This document shows positions 13,174-24,850 of a DNA stretch of 64,000 bases, piece by piece; positions within the stretch are counted from its first letter, which is position 1; each line of letters opens with the position of its first letter. The notes under the pieces are model-generated. The model had not been told where the DNA came from. It saw only the letters and a list, made by a program, of their open reading frames with translations, and did not search any database. The stretch is taken from positions 55,631,616-55,695,615 of the forward strand of contig NC_057848.1 in the NCBI RefSeq assembly GCF_910594005.1, written 5' to 3'. Origin of the DNA: Cervus elaphus (Eukaryota; Chordata; Mammalia; Artiodactyla; Cervidae). The position numbers and the translations under genes are program-made.

Positions 13174-13380
13174 GGACTTCCCTCGTAGCTTAGTTGGTAA
13201 AGATCTGCCTGCAATGCAGGAGGACCTGGGTTCAATCCCTGGGTCAGAAGATCCCCTGGAGAAGGAAATGGCAACCCACTCCACTATTCTTGCCTGGAGA
13301 ATCCCATGGACAGAGGAGCCTGACAGGCTACAGTCCACGGGGTCACAAAGAGTCAGACAGCACTTTAGCAACTAAACCAC
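13174..13380 (+). mobile_element. BovA/Bov-tA SINE
   Basis: Begins GGACTTCCCTCGTAGCTTAG with a tRNA-like head and B-box-like GGTTCAATCCC. It continues with the BovA body (GGAGAAGGAAATGGCAACCC, CCTGGAGAATCCCATGGACA) and ends near AGTCAGACAGCACTTTAGCAAC. Confidence 0.93.
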
Positions 13381-13479
13381 CATGATCATGAAGATTGAGG
13401 TGTAAACATTCAAGAGAAAAATATTTTCTTCAATGTCAGAATTCATTTTCTGACACCTTTTATTGGATTTCACAGATTT

Positions 13480-13690
13480 ATATGATATTGAGTACTTACT
13501 ATGTGTGCCAGGTTCCATTCAAAGTACTTTATGCGTATTAACTCATTTAAGATTCAAAATAATCATAGGAGATGAATATTATCATCTCATTTCACAGACG
13601 AGGAAGCAGAGGCCCAAAGAGGTTAAGGAATAGACGCAAGATCTTCCAGTAAATGGCCAAGATTTGAACTCGGGCAGTTTTGTCTGGGAG
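13480..13690 (-). repeat. MIR SINE relic
   Basis: The plus strand reads as the complement of MIR: TATTGAGTACTTACTATGTGTGCCAGG, GTATTAACTCATTTAAG, ATTTCACAGACGAGGAAGCAGAGGC, GAGGTTAAG, and ATTTGAACTC. It is diverged, as expected for a repeat older than the ruminants. Confidence 0.85.
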
Positions 13691-14240
13691 CAGGTACATT
13701 GAATTTCCTTAATGTGTATCTTTTGAGTAACAGATTACATAGGAACCTTGAGGGAAGCCCATGGGGCTGGCCCTTCTCCACAGCTCCATGATTTAGCATA
13801 GGGTATCCACACACAGTGACTATCTCAGCTCTGGGGCTGGATATATTCTAATGAGAATTTGCAGCCTTCAAATTTATTCACCAGCTTTTAAGGTGGGAGA
13901 GCAAGTTAGGATGCAACTGTTCTACATGGAACAGTGTATGACTGGACACTATGGATGAGATGACATAGTTTTTAACAAAGATTAATGACTCATGCACTCA
14001 ATGCTGTATCTTCAGAATGCTTCAAGGTGCTACAGGGTGAGAAAGAAAATATTCACCAGCCGTAGAGATACAAAGAACTCAAAAGCTCAAGTAAACACTG
14101 GTAGACATGGAGAGAAAAGAAGCTACTTGAACAAAACCAAAAATAATATATATTTTGCCAAAGTTTTCACATTTTGAAAAACTAGCAGCCAAATGTAGCA
14201 GAGATGATCGGTCTCTACTAGAACATGACATGTTATTTGC

Positions 14241-14437
14241 ATGTGCTTAGTCGCTCAGTCGTGTCCGACTCTTTGTGACCCCATGGGCTGTAGCCCATCA
14301 GACTCCTCTTTTCATGCAGATTCTCCACGCAAGAATACTGGAGTGGGTTGCCATGCCCTTCTCCAGGGGATCTTCCCAACCCTCAGATCGAACCCAGGTC
14401 TCCCACATTGCAGGTGGATTCTTTACTGGCTGAGCAT
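14241..14437 (-). mobile_element. BovA/Bov-tA SINE
   Basis: The plus strand shows the reverse complement: TGTGCTTAGTCGCTCAGTCG, GACCCCATGGGCTGTAGCCC, CAAGAATACTGGAGTGGGTTGCC, and a B-box complement near 14390. Confidence 0.92.
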
Positions 14438-14632
14438 AAGAAGAAGTTTTGGACATTATTTATAGACGAATGGGATGGCTTAGTCTGTTTACTTTGGGGG
14501 ACCTAAAAGATAGAAAGGGAACATCATCTGGACTCAATATTTATTAATGCAAATCAAAATCAATTTGAGCTACTGAGCATAATGACAATATATTAATAGC
14601 CAATTTAGAAGCCTTATGAAATCCTCAAGACT

Positions 14633-14949
14633 GACTATGCTGTGCTTACTCACTCAGTCGTGTCTGACTCTTTGTGACCCCATGGACTGTAGCCCACCAG
14701 GCTCCTCTGTCCATGAGGATTCTCTAGGCAAGAATACTGGAGTGGGGTGTCATATCCTCCGCCAGGGGATCAAACCCGGGTCTCCCACACTGCAGGCAGA
14801 TTCTTGACTGTCTGAGCCACCAGGGAAGCCCAGGGATATGGGAGTGGGTGGCCCACCCCTTCTCCAGGAGATCTTCCCGACCCAGGAATCAAACCAGGGT
14901 CTCCTGCATTGCAGGTGGATTCTTTATCAACAGAGCTACCAGGGAAGCC
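14633..14949 (-). mobile_element. Composite BovA SINE (317 bp)
   Basis: One BovA unit in reverse complement followed by an extra partial unit, with two copies of the end GGGAAGCCC (14824-14832 and about 14942-14950). The target-site duplication CCTCAAGACT is perfect at 14623-14632 and 14950-14959. The whole 317-bp structure therefore went in as one event, or a second copy later recombined inside it. Confidence 0.9.
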
Positions 14950-15849
14950 CCTCAAGACTAAGGTGTTTCTAAATGGTAAGATAAACAAGCATTTAGATCT
15001 TAGCTGCTAGTTTGTTTTATGGTAAAAGTCCGTCAGGGTGGGGCAGGGGGATCCTCATTTCCCTTTTTAACTAGTAAAGACTCTTGACAATACTCGTTCC
15101 TACCTTCCTCAGAATATATATTTAACATGACATCTGCACGCCATTTCTGCTATAAAAAGCTTTTTGCAGAAATGTCCTTTTCTCTGCAAAGATTCTCTTA
15201 ATATAGATCAGGACTTTCTACCAAATAACCTGCATTTTCAAAACACCACATTAAAAACTACTGCAAGCCGCCTGAAAAAAGAGAAATGCTGGAGCCGAGC
15301 TCTTCACACAGCCTGGATTTCATTTCAGTAATTCAGAACGAGCCTTCAGCCACATTACACAGTGATGGCAGTCAACATGCGGCACTCAAGTTAAAAACAC
15401 ATTTCCTCCTAGTTTCTTCCAGTTCCTAACATACATTCACTACAACATTTTTTCCCCTGTGCTGCCAATAGTACTGAACAAACAGAAAGGGTCTAGATTT
15501 TTATCTGTTGCTTGGTAACATAAGCACCAAATAAAAATAACAGGAAATCGTTTTCCAAATTATGGTTAAAGAAAAAGATGGGGAACCCAAACACGCCGTG
15601 AGATGTGAAGGGTTTATTCAACAATTTCCCAACTAGTTTTGGATTCAATACACACACGTGCAAAGAAAGAAGGTGAAGATGCTCCTATTTCCCTAATAGT
15701 AGAATTTCAAAGATGTAACAAAAAGCATGAAATAAGCTAGAATCCATTCAAGAGTATTTAGGCCACATGGTAGGTAAAACTGCAACTACAGAAATGCTTG
15801 AAAATAAGTGTTGTTGTGTTTTTAGTTAGACTTGTTAACAATAAGTCAA

Positions 15850-16055
15850 GGGGCTTCCCAGGTGGCTCAGTGGTTAAAGAATCCGCCTGCCAGGCAGGAG
15901 ATGCAGGTTCAATTCCGGGGTCTGGAAGATTCCCTGGAGAAGGAAATGGCAACCTACTCCAGGAATCTTGCCTGGAGAATCCCATGGACAGAGGAGCCTG
16001 GCAGGCTATAGTCCATGGGGTCACAAAGAGTCAGACACAACTTAGTGATTAAATT
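15850..16055 (+). mobile_element. BovA/Bov-tA SINE
   Basis: GGGGCTTCCCAGGTGGCTCAGTGG at the head, B-box-like GGTTCAATTCC, standard BovA body, and AGTCAGACACAACTTAGTG near the tail. Confidence 0.93.
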
Positions 16056-17631
16056 GAAGCATCCTTGTATTTCCCCCTTGTAAAAGGCTCTATTACCATT
16101 TTGAGAATCTTCACTCTGTGACACTTCCCATACCCCTACCTTCCTCATCTCTACCTCTGTATGTATTATAGTGTAGAGAATATATATACATCCCTCCTTC
16201 CTCTTTGCAATTCTAGTCTTTAAGACTGTGACTGAAAAAGAATCTTAAGGGCTCAATATATATGTACACTTAAAAGCTTTTTTGTATTGCTCATTTTAAA
16301 AATAGACATTTATAACAATTTGGGAAAATGGAAAAATAGTTTGTATAGTACTCTTGTAGGTGTTGGTGCATTGCAAATCGACAGAAATGAAGAGGGATCA
16401 ATGGATCTCGTTTTCAAGGCAGGATAGTAATTTAGACATCACAATGCTAAGGCACTGATTTCTAATTATAGTCCCCGTGGTTTGGGGTGGGGGTGTAGAC
16501 ATAGCCCCATTATGTCAGTGTTAATTGAAACCATGAGAATGCAACTCTCTTTGGCATAGGAGCTATTGATTTTCATGGTGCATGTAACCACTTGTGCATT
16601 TTTGAAAGACCACAACAGACTTCATCCTTCCAGGCAAAACTGCTGCTGCAAGCAGGTAAATAAGAAATGTATCATGAACCATGACAAGTAAAGACGGAAT
16701 AAGTAATACAAAGATGTGGAGCACCGGGGTATTCTTGAACCATCTGTTCCTAATTAAAGGAACTTTTCTGCAGTTTGAATTGCAAAGCTCAATGGAGTAA
16801 GCTGAAATCTCTGGATGTCTGTGCCCAGAAAAACTGAAGCAAGGCAAGTATACTGTAAGAAGTGACTTCTCTTGCCATCAGTTAAGCCTGCTGGTGCTAA
16901 TGGCCTTTAAAAGGCTTAGTGACAATCAAATCATTGCTCAACACATAACCGCAACCCTTTTGTTGCTCAAGTAAACTGGAAAAGCAGGGCATATGTTCAT
17001 GAAGAGAAAGTGGGAACATCTCTGAGTTAAGTAAGCAATAACTAGCCCCAAGACTGCAATGGTCTTCATATTTGACTTTACAAACCTCTTGTTAGATGAA
17101 ATGGGTGAGGTGGGTCTCTTTAAAAAGGTAATTAATTCTACTGGATACTAAAAGAAGGAAATATTTACTTCTTGGGTTGTTCTAGTCCACTTGTAAAGTA
17201 CAATCGGATAACAGTTAGCAGGGGTGGGAATCTATATGAAAAAATATTCCCTGAGTCCCCAAACTGTTAGAGCTTACTTATTTTATTAATCAAATGTAGT
17301 TTCTTCAACATCTTCAATTTTAAATACACACTACACCTTAAATTAAAATCTCTGTTGAACTGGTAGTCATAGTCCAAAAACAAATGTAATGAAATTACAA
17401 CCTTCTAAAAAGAAACATTACATAGATGATAGATTTTTACATAATTTGTGTTTTGGCAGTTTTAGAAACTGATTTCATATTTGAGTGTCTTATTATTACA
17501 TAATTTAGATACAACTCAACCTAGTTGAAGAGTTTGATTTCAAGTCAGTCCTTAGGTTGAGAAGATGCTCAGTAGTGAAGCAAAATATTATTTTTTTAAG
17601 GTTTCTAAATATAAGCATAACATTTAGAATA

Positions 17632-18740
17632 ATCACATTTCTCTAAGCAAGACACATAGATGGCCAATAAGCACACGAAAAGATGCTCACCTTCAATAAT
17701 TGTTGAGAGAAATGCAAATCAAAACTATAATAAGGTACCACCTCAGTCCAGTCAGATTGGCCATCATTAAAAAGTCTACAAATAATAAATGCTGGAGAGG
17801 ATGTGGAGAAAAAGGAACCCCACTACATTGCTGGTGCAAGTGTAAATTGGTACAGCCACTATGAAGAACCATATGGAAAGTGAAAGTGAAAGTCGCTCAG
17901 TTGTGTCCGACCCTTTACAACCCCGCGGACTATAGAGTCCGTGGAATTCTCCAGGCCAGAATACTGGGGTGGGTAGCCGTTCCCTTCTCCAGGAGATCTT
18001 CCCAACCCAGGGATCGAACCCAGGTCTCTTGCACTGCAGGCGGATTCTTTCCCAACTGAGCTATCAGGGAAGCCCCATATGGAGGTTCCTTACAAAACCA
18101 AAAACAGTTACCACATGATCTTGCAATCTCATTCCTTGGCTTATTTATGGCAAAAACTCTAATTTGAAAAAATACAGGTACTCCAATGTTCATAGCAGTA
18201 TCATTTACAATAGCCATGACGTGGCAGCAACCTAAATGCCCATCAACAGACAAATCGATAAAGAACATGTGGTACCTGTTCAATGGAATACTATTCTGTT
18301 ATAAAAAAGAATGAAATAATGCCATTTGCAGCAACATGGATGGAGCTAGAGAGTGTCATGTTAAGTAAAGTATGTCAGACAGTAAGACAAATGCCATATG
18401 GTAGTATCTATACGTAGAATCTAAAAGATGATGCAAATGAACATATTTATAAAACAGAAACAGACTCATAGAAAACAAAATTATGCTTAGCAAAGGGAAA
18501 AGGGAATGGGGGAGGGAGAAATTAAGAGTTTGGGATTAACAGATACACACTACTATATATAATAGATAAACAACAAGATCTTACTGTCTAGCACAAGGAA
18601 CTATATTCAAATCCTGGGATAAATCATAATGGAAAAGAATATGAAAAATATGTGTATGTGTATGTACATATATATATATACCTGAATCACTTGGTTGTAC
18701 ATGAGAAACATTGGAAATAAACTATATTTTAATAAAAAAT
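17632..18740 (+). mobile_element. L1 LINE 3' fragment with nested SINE
   Basis: The end of L1 ORF2 and its 3'UTR: GCAAATCAAAACTATAATAAGGTACC, GGCCATCATTAAAAAGTC, AATGCTGGAGAGGATGTGGAG, then ACATGGATGGAGCTAGAGAG, and an end at AATAAACTATATTTTAATAAAAAATG. It is broken by stops and interrupted by a BovA SINE at 17878-18074, so it is dead. Its orientation is opposite to GPC4. Confidence 0.9.
17878..18074 (-). mobile_element. BovA SINE nested in L1
   Basis: Reverse-complement BovA starting at AAGTGAAAGTCGCTCAG and ending GGGAAGC. It is flanked by the perfect duplication CCATATGGA at 17869-17877 and 18075-18083, which is L1 sequence. The SINE is therefore younger than the L1. Confidence 0.94.
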
Positions 18741-20233
18741 GTTTTAAGTCATAACAGTATTTTCCACTAAACAATTGGCAAATAATGTTTTACTCAAAGT
18801 AAATTGAGCTCTACAGCTTGTATTCACTGCATCCTCACAAAATAATGCAAATATCTCTCAGGCAGACATGAGAATACAGAATAGGGATCAATTCTGAAAA
18901 AAATCTAGGGTCGTATTTGAAAAGTAACTTTCTTAAACAACTTTTCAAAACTAAGGTACACAGAAATTTCTTTCTTGCTTAAAAAAATTAATATCAAAAG
19001 CAACATTGGAAATTGTGATTATTTCTTTTTGGGTCACATACTGTTTACTGCATAGGTAAGTAGGGGGTAATGGTCAGTCTTACTGATTGCCCACAGTTAA
19101 TTCTGAAAACTATGTCAAGACAAATGCAACACAGGGAAGCTGCAAGTGTTCATTTCTCTCTCCTCTGGGAGGTGGCGTGACGAAGACTAGCCTTCTAGCC
19201 CTCAAGCTTCTAACCTGCTTCCTTGTTCTGACCGCCACCTTCCTCCTCCAGTTAGGGATTCTGGAATCTCAGTTCTCTAAGGGGCCCCAACCTTGCCAAG
19301 TGAGGCCAACACCACAGCGGGCTTGTGTCAGCCTGGTCCTTCTTCACAGGAATAAACTCAAAGAGAAGGGGGAGGTTAATGTAAAGAAACCACTTTGAAA
19401 CACTTGCAAAGGGTTTTCTAGTCCTTGCTTTTCTCTCTGGCATGCACATGCACGTGCACACAGACATTCAAAATCACACAGCAGTGCCTTACTGGCTACT
19501 CAGCTTAGGATAAATGCAAGGAATTGCTGAAAGAGGGCAGATGTGTGAGGGGAACTATGATGTCAATAACTTTGATCTGGATTCACTATGCATTGTTTAG
19601 GGGCTCTGACATAAGCATCTCCAAAATTAATAATGGGTGCTGGGGTGGGCAGAATTTCAGGAACCAGGCTATTCCTTTAATTATAACCATCATCTCCCTA
19701 CTTGCTCCCACCCAACTCTCCTATGCCCCAACATTTCCTTTTTTTTTTTGCAATTTATGATGAAAATATCAGGAGGGAAAGGAGTGAACAACGTGCTATA
19801 AAGAATTGTTTCCTGTCATTTTATGGCTGGGAAAGTGAACACACATAACTGTAAAAATGAATGCAACCAATCAATTAATACACCATACAACGCTAAAACA
19901 AAACATCTGATAAGCACCTAATTTTCACAATACATAATTCTTTATCTTCACTCTATTAAATTAAGTTTCCTCTATAATCAGGGGGGCCATGTATCCTGGT
20001 CTGCCCATGTTGTCTGGGTATGATCCTTTGAAGGTCTGATGGTAATAGCACTAAGATCAGTCCTACACAGATAACTTTGCTCTGGAATAGTCTGTCTTCA
20101 CTGGCACTGAGTCACAGAAAGGTAGAGGCAGAAAGGCCTTCAAAACGTTTTCAAATTTCACCGTGGGGAGGGGGTGGGTGAAGGAGGCATAGAATTTTTC
20201 CCTCCTTGAAATCTTGCTCAAAATCCTACTACA

Positions 20234-20380
20234 GGGATTTTCCTGGTGGTCCAGTGGTTAAGCCTCCATGCTTCCAGTTGCAGGGGTCATGGATTTGATC
20301 CCTGGTTGGGGAATGAAGACTCCACTTGGTGCAGCCAAAAAAAAAAAAATACACAAACAAAACCCAACCAACCAAAAAAC
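20234..20380 (+). mobile_element. CHR-2-type SINE
   Basis: Head GGGATTTTCCTGGTGGTCCAGTGG, B-box-like GATTTGATCCC, and an A-rich tail. The 9-bp target-site duplication CCTACTACA is at 20225-20233 and 20381-20389. Confidence 0.9.
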
Positions 20381-20873
20381 CCTACTACATAAAACTGAGA
20401 GCAAAGGTTTCCTAGGGCAGCCAGGAGGTAAAGGCACGGATGCAGAATCTTGTCCACTAAGTCTGCATCTCCCTTGTCTCCTATCAAGGAGGCCCCTGAG
20501 GTACCCCCTTAGCTGGCTCTAAAGAACAACGTGAAAAATACTGGTCTCATCTGATTCTTGTAATTTACAAATGAGGAAAACATGGTTCATTGCATCTGTT
20601 CTTTCCTGCAAACTACAATTTCATTCTCTTTCCTGATAATTCTGCAAAGCCATTAAGTCAAGAGCATGTAGTGCACATTTCTAAGAATGGCTACCAAGGA
20701 AACCATTAAAAGAATGATGACAATATATGAAGATGTTCATCACTGTATTGTTTATAGCGATACAATGCTCATGTATCAGGACAAAGGGTAGGTGAGAAGA
20801 GGGGAGAGAAAGAAAAGATGACTGTTTTTTAACATGAAACAAAACAATAACATAGAATGTAAACAGTACTTAC

Positions 20874-21265
20874 CACTGAGACTTTGCTCACTACATCTCT
20901 TGCAACTGCTAAGCCCTGAGCAAAAGTGCGGGCTGCCACAAACGCACGAGTGACCTGGAGCTTCAGTTTCCGAGGGACATCTCCAAAGGGCTTCAGCTGC
21001 TCTGTGTACTTGCTCACGCACTCTAGATATTCATCTGTGAAGTGGTACTGGGAGTTCACCAGGCGAAACATGCGCTCCAGGAGGCGGGCCCAGAAGTCAT
21101 TCAGCATTTCTTCCAGGTTCACATTCCCTGCCACGTAGTAGCGCTTCAACTCTTCGAAGAGATCTTTAAAAAGCTCAGAATTCTGCATGTACAAGTGGCC
21201 GTATGTCTTCACAAACATGTCATTCAGGGATTTTTCCGCATTTTCAAGTAGTTCTTTGAAGAATT
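20874..21265 (-). CDS. GPC4: GPC4 exon 3: main helical core
   Basis: The largest coding exon here. It completes Glu107 and encodes residues 108-237 (FFKELLENAEKSLNDMFVKT ... VARDVVSKVSV). It covers the long helices of the glypican core, with one cysteine (YLECVSK). It is nearly identical to human GPC4. Visible changes are EELKRYYVAGN for VELKRYYVVGN and a charged AVARDVV for AVAGDVV near the 3' end. The acceptor is TCTAG|AATTCT, the donor GTG|GTAAGT, and the 392 bp length is two bases plus 130 codons. Translation can run a little past the donor before a stop, but the protein match ends exactly at KVSV. Confidence 0.98.
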
Positions 21266-22604
21266 CTAGACACAAAACCAAAACGGAAAGGGTTCTCAAT
21301 AATTAAATAATGGGAGTGCTTTTCAGATAAATCTGCAAACTGGAAAAAAAAAAAGTCCTGATATTAAATTGGAAAACATGCTTGTATATAGGGTGGATTT
21401 CTTTGGGGGGAATTTGGCATCTCTGATAGTTTGTCAATGAAAGGAAACCTATGTCACAAAGACACTTACATAAAAAAAGAAACTTTAAACCAATAATTTC
21501 TCAGGACTCAATATAAAACTGTCTCCCTCCCTCCCTCCTTTTCTCAGTCAGTCACAAGGTAAATAAAACCTGGACAAAAATGAACACTGGACAAAAATGA
21601 ACACGTAAAGTTTCCCTGAACTTTTTACTGTAAGAATCTAAACCGAAGTGAATAAGGCCTCCTCATTGTAACCTGACACCAGGACAGGTGTTTTCAAGAT
21701 GTGCTGTTTACTTAGATATGATTTTAACCGCCTTTCTCCTTCTTACATCTACATGACATATAAGAAAACTGCCTGGGAAATGCTTGAGGCCAAGAAACAT
21801 AATGAAACACCCCACATAAGCAAGAAAAGAAGTTCTCAGGTATTCCCTGTGACATCAGTATAAACTGGGGTAACCAAGGTGGCCTTGGGTTCCTAAAGGA
21901 TTCATACAGTAACACCAGGAGATTCTTTCCAGTCCAGAAAGACAGAAATGAAATGCATAACAGATTCAACCACAGATCTGGTATATTTACAAGGTAACAC
22001 AGGAAAATAAATAGGGAAAAAAGAATACCCCTTCCCAGATTTACTTTTTGGCCATCACACACTCCCACAGCCTAAATGTTAAAGACTTAATCTCTTAAAT
22101 ACAAATAGTAAATTAGTTTCTCCTGAATCTTTTCTCAGGAAGTTCACTGAAAAGAGGAGTTAACAGTCTTCTGCAACATTAATCATTCTGAAAGAATCTA
22201 TGTCTGGTATAAAAATAAACACCTCATGGTATCACTTTTATAAGCAGGAAATGTAATAAATACCAAAGCAAAATGTAAGGACTGCATCAAGAAAGAAGCT
22301 GCCTCCAAGTGAACGTGGAGCAGAAAGAAAAATAAGACAACTCCTTCAAAGCCAGAAGAACATTAGTGAGCTTATCAAAGTGCAATGGCACTACAAAACC
22401 CTTCTCTACTGTTTGCCTTTTATTTCCTGGGTTTTCTTCAGTGAGGGAAAGGGAGATCCCCATTATACTGTACAGCCTGGCATTTTTACCAAAATTCTCC
22501 CCCTGAAAGGACATAAAGTACAGAAGGAGCTAGGGGAACCATACGAAAAGAGTTACAGCTATCAGGTACCTGGGAAGGACTCTCGTTCTCGGCAAGATCC
22601 CAAA

Positions 22605-22768
22605 TGGTTCTCAACTGTGGTCCCATGGTCTAGACATGCACTGACATCACTGGGTCACAAGTTCCTGGATCCCACTTTAAACCTACTGGATCAGAAACCC
22701 CGGGGGGAGGGGGCAGCCATCTGGGACTCTGCTACACCCTGCAGTTTGAGAATCAAGACTCTCAATGA
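22605..22768 (+). mobile_element. MER5-type (hAT-Charlie) MITE relic
   Basis: Reads ATGGTTCTCAACTGTGGTCCC at the left, CCTACTGGATCAGAAACCCCGG in the middle, and CAGTTTGAGAATCAAGAC at the right, as in MER5A with its inverted ends. It is interrupted near its right end by the L1 at 22769. Confidence 0.75.
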
Positions 22769-22910
22769 GGGCTGGGAGGGGGAGGGAGATGGGAGGGGGG
22801 GTTCAAGAAGTGGGGGACATATGGCTGATTCATGTTGAGGTGTGACAGAGAACAACAAAATTCTGTAGAGCAATTATCCTTCAATTAAAAAATAAATCAA
22901 TTAAAAAAAA
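22769..22910 (+). mobile_element. 5'-truncated L1 insertion (142 bp)
   Basis: A G-rich start and then the L1 3' end (GACATATGGCTGATTCATGTTG, AACAACAAAATTCTGTAGAGC, CCTTCAATTAAAAAATAAATC) with an A-tail. A perfect 14-bp target-site duplication, AAGACTCTCAATGA, lies at 22755-22768 and 22911-22924. Confidence 0.93.
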
Positions 22911-23868
22911 AAGACTCTCAATGAAACTTGTCCCATTTTGCCTCTCACTAGCAGTCATCACCAGCTCAAGAACTGTGCTGAATGTGAAGCATTCAGGGTA
23001 AGGGTTAATGCTTTAATTAGAAGAAAATACATTTCCAATAAATTGGGTTTTCGCTTTTTTTATTGCATTCTTGGGGGTCATTTCTTGAAGGTGGTTGGGG
23101 GTGAATTTCCTTATGTGGAAGTATCCTGAAACTAAGAGTCAGGATGGAGGTAGCATTTTTCTAAGACTTCAAAGTTGGGGAAAGTTGGGGTGAGAAAAGA
23201 CATTAAACGTCAGCTGGTCCACTTGCCATACCGTCCTTGAGTAACCAGCATCCTTTGCCAAGTGGTGCTGGCTCTCACATACTGGAAAAATAAAGCCTGG
23301 TCACTGATAGCAATATGGAAAACTTGTGTCAACCCAGTGGTACTAATATTTCAACCATCCAAAAGAGTGGATGGCAAAGACAAGCATAGGTCCTTCCCTA
23401 TACTGGATTTTTACTATATTGCTCATAAAATTGGCACACATCATTTACTGTAGAAATGGGAAGTTGAGAATGATTTGACTTGTGCTCTCATGACTCATTA
23501 AATAATGCTGAATACTCACATTTCTAATGAATGCTCTTTTTAAACGTGGGGGCAGAATGGAATGGATAGCTTGGTTTTAACTGAATACTACTATGAAAGG
23601 CCAGAGTTTATTTTTTTAGGCTTAAAAGTGTTCGAGGTCAAAGAATCACTAAGACACTGAAAATTTTATGGTAAAAATAAAACATTCTCAAGACTTCCTC
23701 ATTTGAGTCAAAAGCCTGTGGGTCAGTGTAGATATTTTTATATAGCTACACTGAGGTACAAGATCAATGATCCAATGGAGAACGGATCTGATTTTACCAC
23801 AGCATGTTCTCTACCTAATACCACAATGGACTTTATTTCCCAGGACTCAAATTCTGTCTAGGAAGGTT

Positions 23869-23902
23869 TTGTGTGTGTGTGTGTGCATGTGCATGTGTGT
23901 GT
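23869..23902. repeat. (GT)n microsatellite, interrupted
   Basis: A GT dinucleotide run interrupted by GCATGTGCAT. It is probably length-variable but short. Confidence 0.85.
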
Positions 23903-24464
23903 GATGTTAGCTTATATTTTTCAGAGTTTAGTTTGGTGCTACATACATATTAGGCTCTAATTCATTTAACCATTCAGAAAATTGATTTCCTTTTCTTCAC
24001 ATTTTAAAAAATTCTTTAGTGTGGCCATAACTTGCAAATATAAAGGCTGAATGGATTATATATAGAAATACTATAACACTGATATAAGGAGTTAGAAATC
24101 TGATAATTTGATCTCTCCAAACTATGCAATTTGACAAGTATGTACCAAGTGGTTGCTATGTGCTCAAAGCAAAGCACATGGTTTTGCCATGCATCTTAAC
24201 ATTCCTGCCCAAGCAGACTGTGATGAAAATTTCTAGGAAGATGAATTTTCTCCATCCAATTCACCTTTACTATCCTGCTACTTTCTGCACATGGTTTTAT
24301 GGAGGCACCAGAGATTTTTAAAACATCTATAAAATCCTTAATCTTTCATTTCATATAGCAAGTTTTTTTTTTTAATATTCATCTATTTCTCACCTATGAA
24401 GTCAACAGAACAAAAGTCAAGTGATCCAAGAGACTCAACCTCATTTCTCCTTAGATGTGTTCTT

Positions 24465-24624
24465 TTTTAAAAAAAATATTTAGTTTTTATCTGGCCGTGT
24501 TTGCTCTTAGTTGTGGTATGTCGGCTCTTTAGATGGAACATGTGGAATCGAGTTCCCTGACCAGAGATCAAATGCAGGATTGTTAGTGTGAAGTCTTAGC
24601 CACTGGACCACCAGGGGTCCTTCC
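24465..24624 (-). mobile_element. CHR-2-type SINE
   Basis: The reverse complement begins GGACCCCTGGTGGTCCAGTGG and ends in an A/T tail. It is flanked by an imperfect 14-bp duplication (12 of 14), TTAGATGTGTTCTT at 24451-24464 and TTAGACATGTTCTT at 24625-24638. Confidence 0.88.
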
Positions 24625-24638
24625 TTAGACATGTTCTT

Positions 24639-24850
24639 GCTCAGTCGTTTTAGTCGTGCTTGACTCTTTGAGACCCCATGGAGGAGCCCCACCAGGCTCC
24701 TCTGTCCAAGGGATTCTTTAGGCAAGAATACTGGAGTGGGTTGCGGTGTCCTTCAGGGAATCTTCCTGACCCAGGGATCGAACCTGCACCTCTTATGTCT
24801 CCTGCATTGGCAGACGGGTTCTTTGTCACTAACACCACCTGGGAAGCCCC
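24639..24850 (-). mobile_element. BovA SINE using the same target site
   Basis: Reverse-complement BovA (GCTCAGTCGTTTTAGTCG to CACCTGGGAAGCCCC) with a perfect 12-bp duplication, AGACATGTTCTT, at 24627-24638 and 24851-24862. The left copy is also the right-hand duplication of the CHR-2 SINE before it. Confidence 0.94.

Larger units (their letters stand above)
9263..20873 (-). other. GPC4: GPC4 intron 3 (11.6 kb)
   Basis: Donor GTG|GTAAGT and acceptor ATTAG, phase 0. Repeats listed separately fall at 9860-10075, 11150-11290, 13174-13380, 13480-13690, 14241-14437, 14633-14949, 15850-16055, 17632-18740 and 20234-20380. The stretches 9263-9859, 10076-11149, 11291-13173, 13691-14240, 14960-15849, 16056-17631, 18741-20233 and 20390-20873 contain nothing I can name. 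Confidence 0.93.

Noticed and set aside
13194..13385. Repeated protein-like frames (for example KICLQCRRTWVQSLG, VAQSCPTLCDPMDCS)
   Set aside because: These recur in all BovA SINEs in both strands and are translations of the repeat, not genes.
20926..21251. Open frames on the plus strand opposite exon 3
   Set aside because: They are antisense shadows of a highly conserved GPC4 exon, with no protein similarity of their own.
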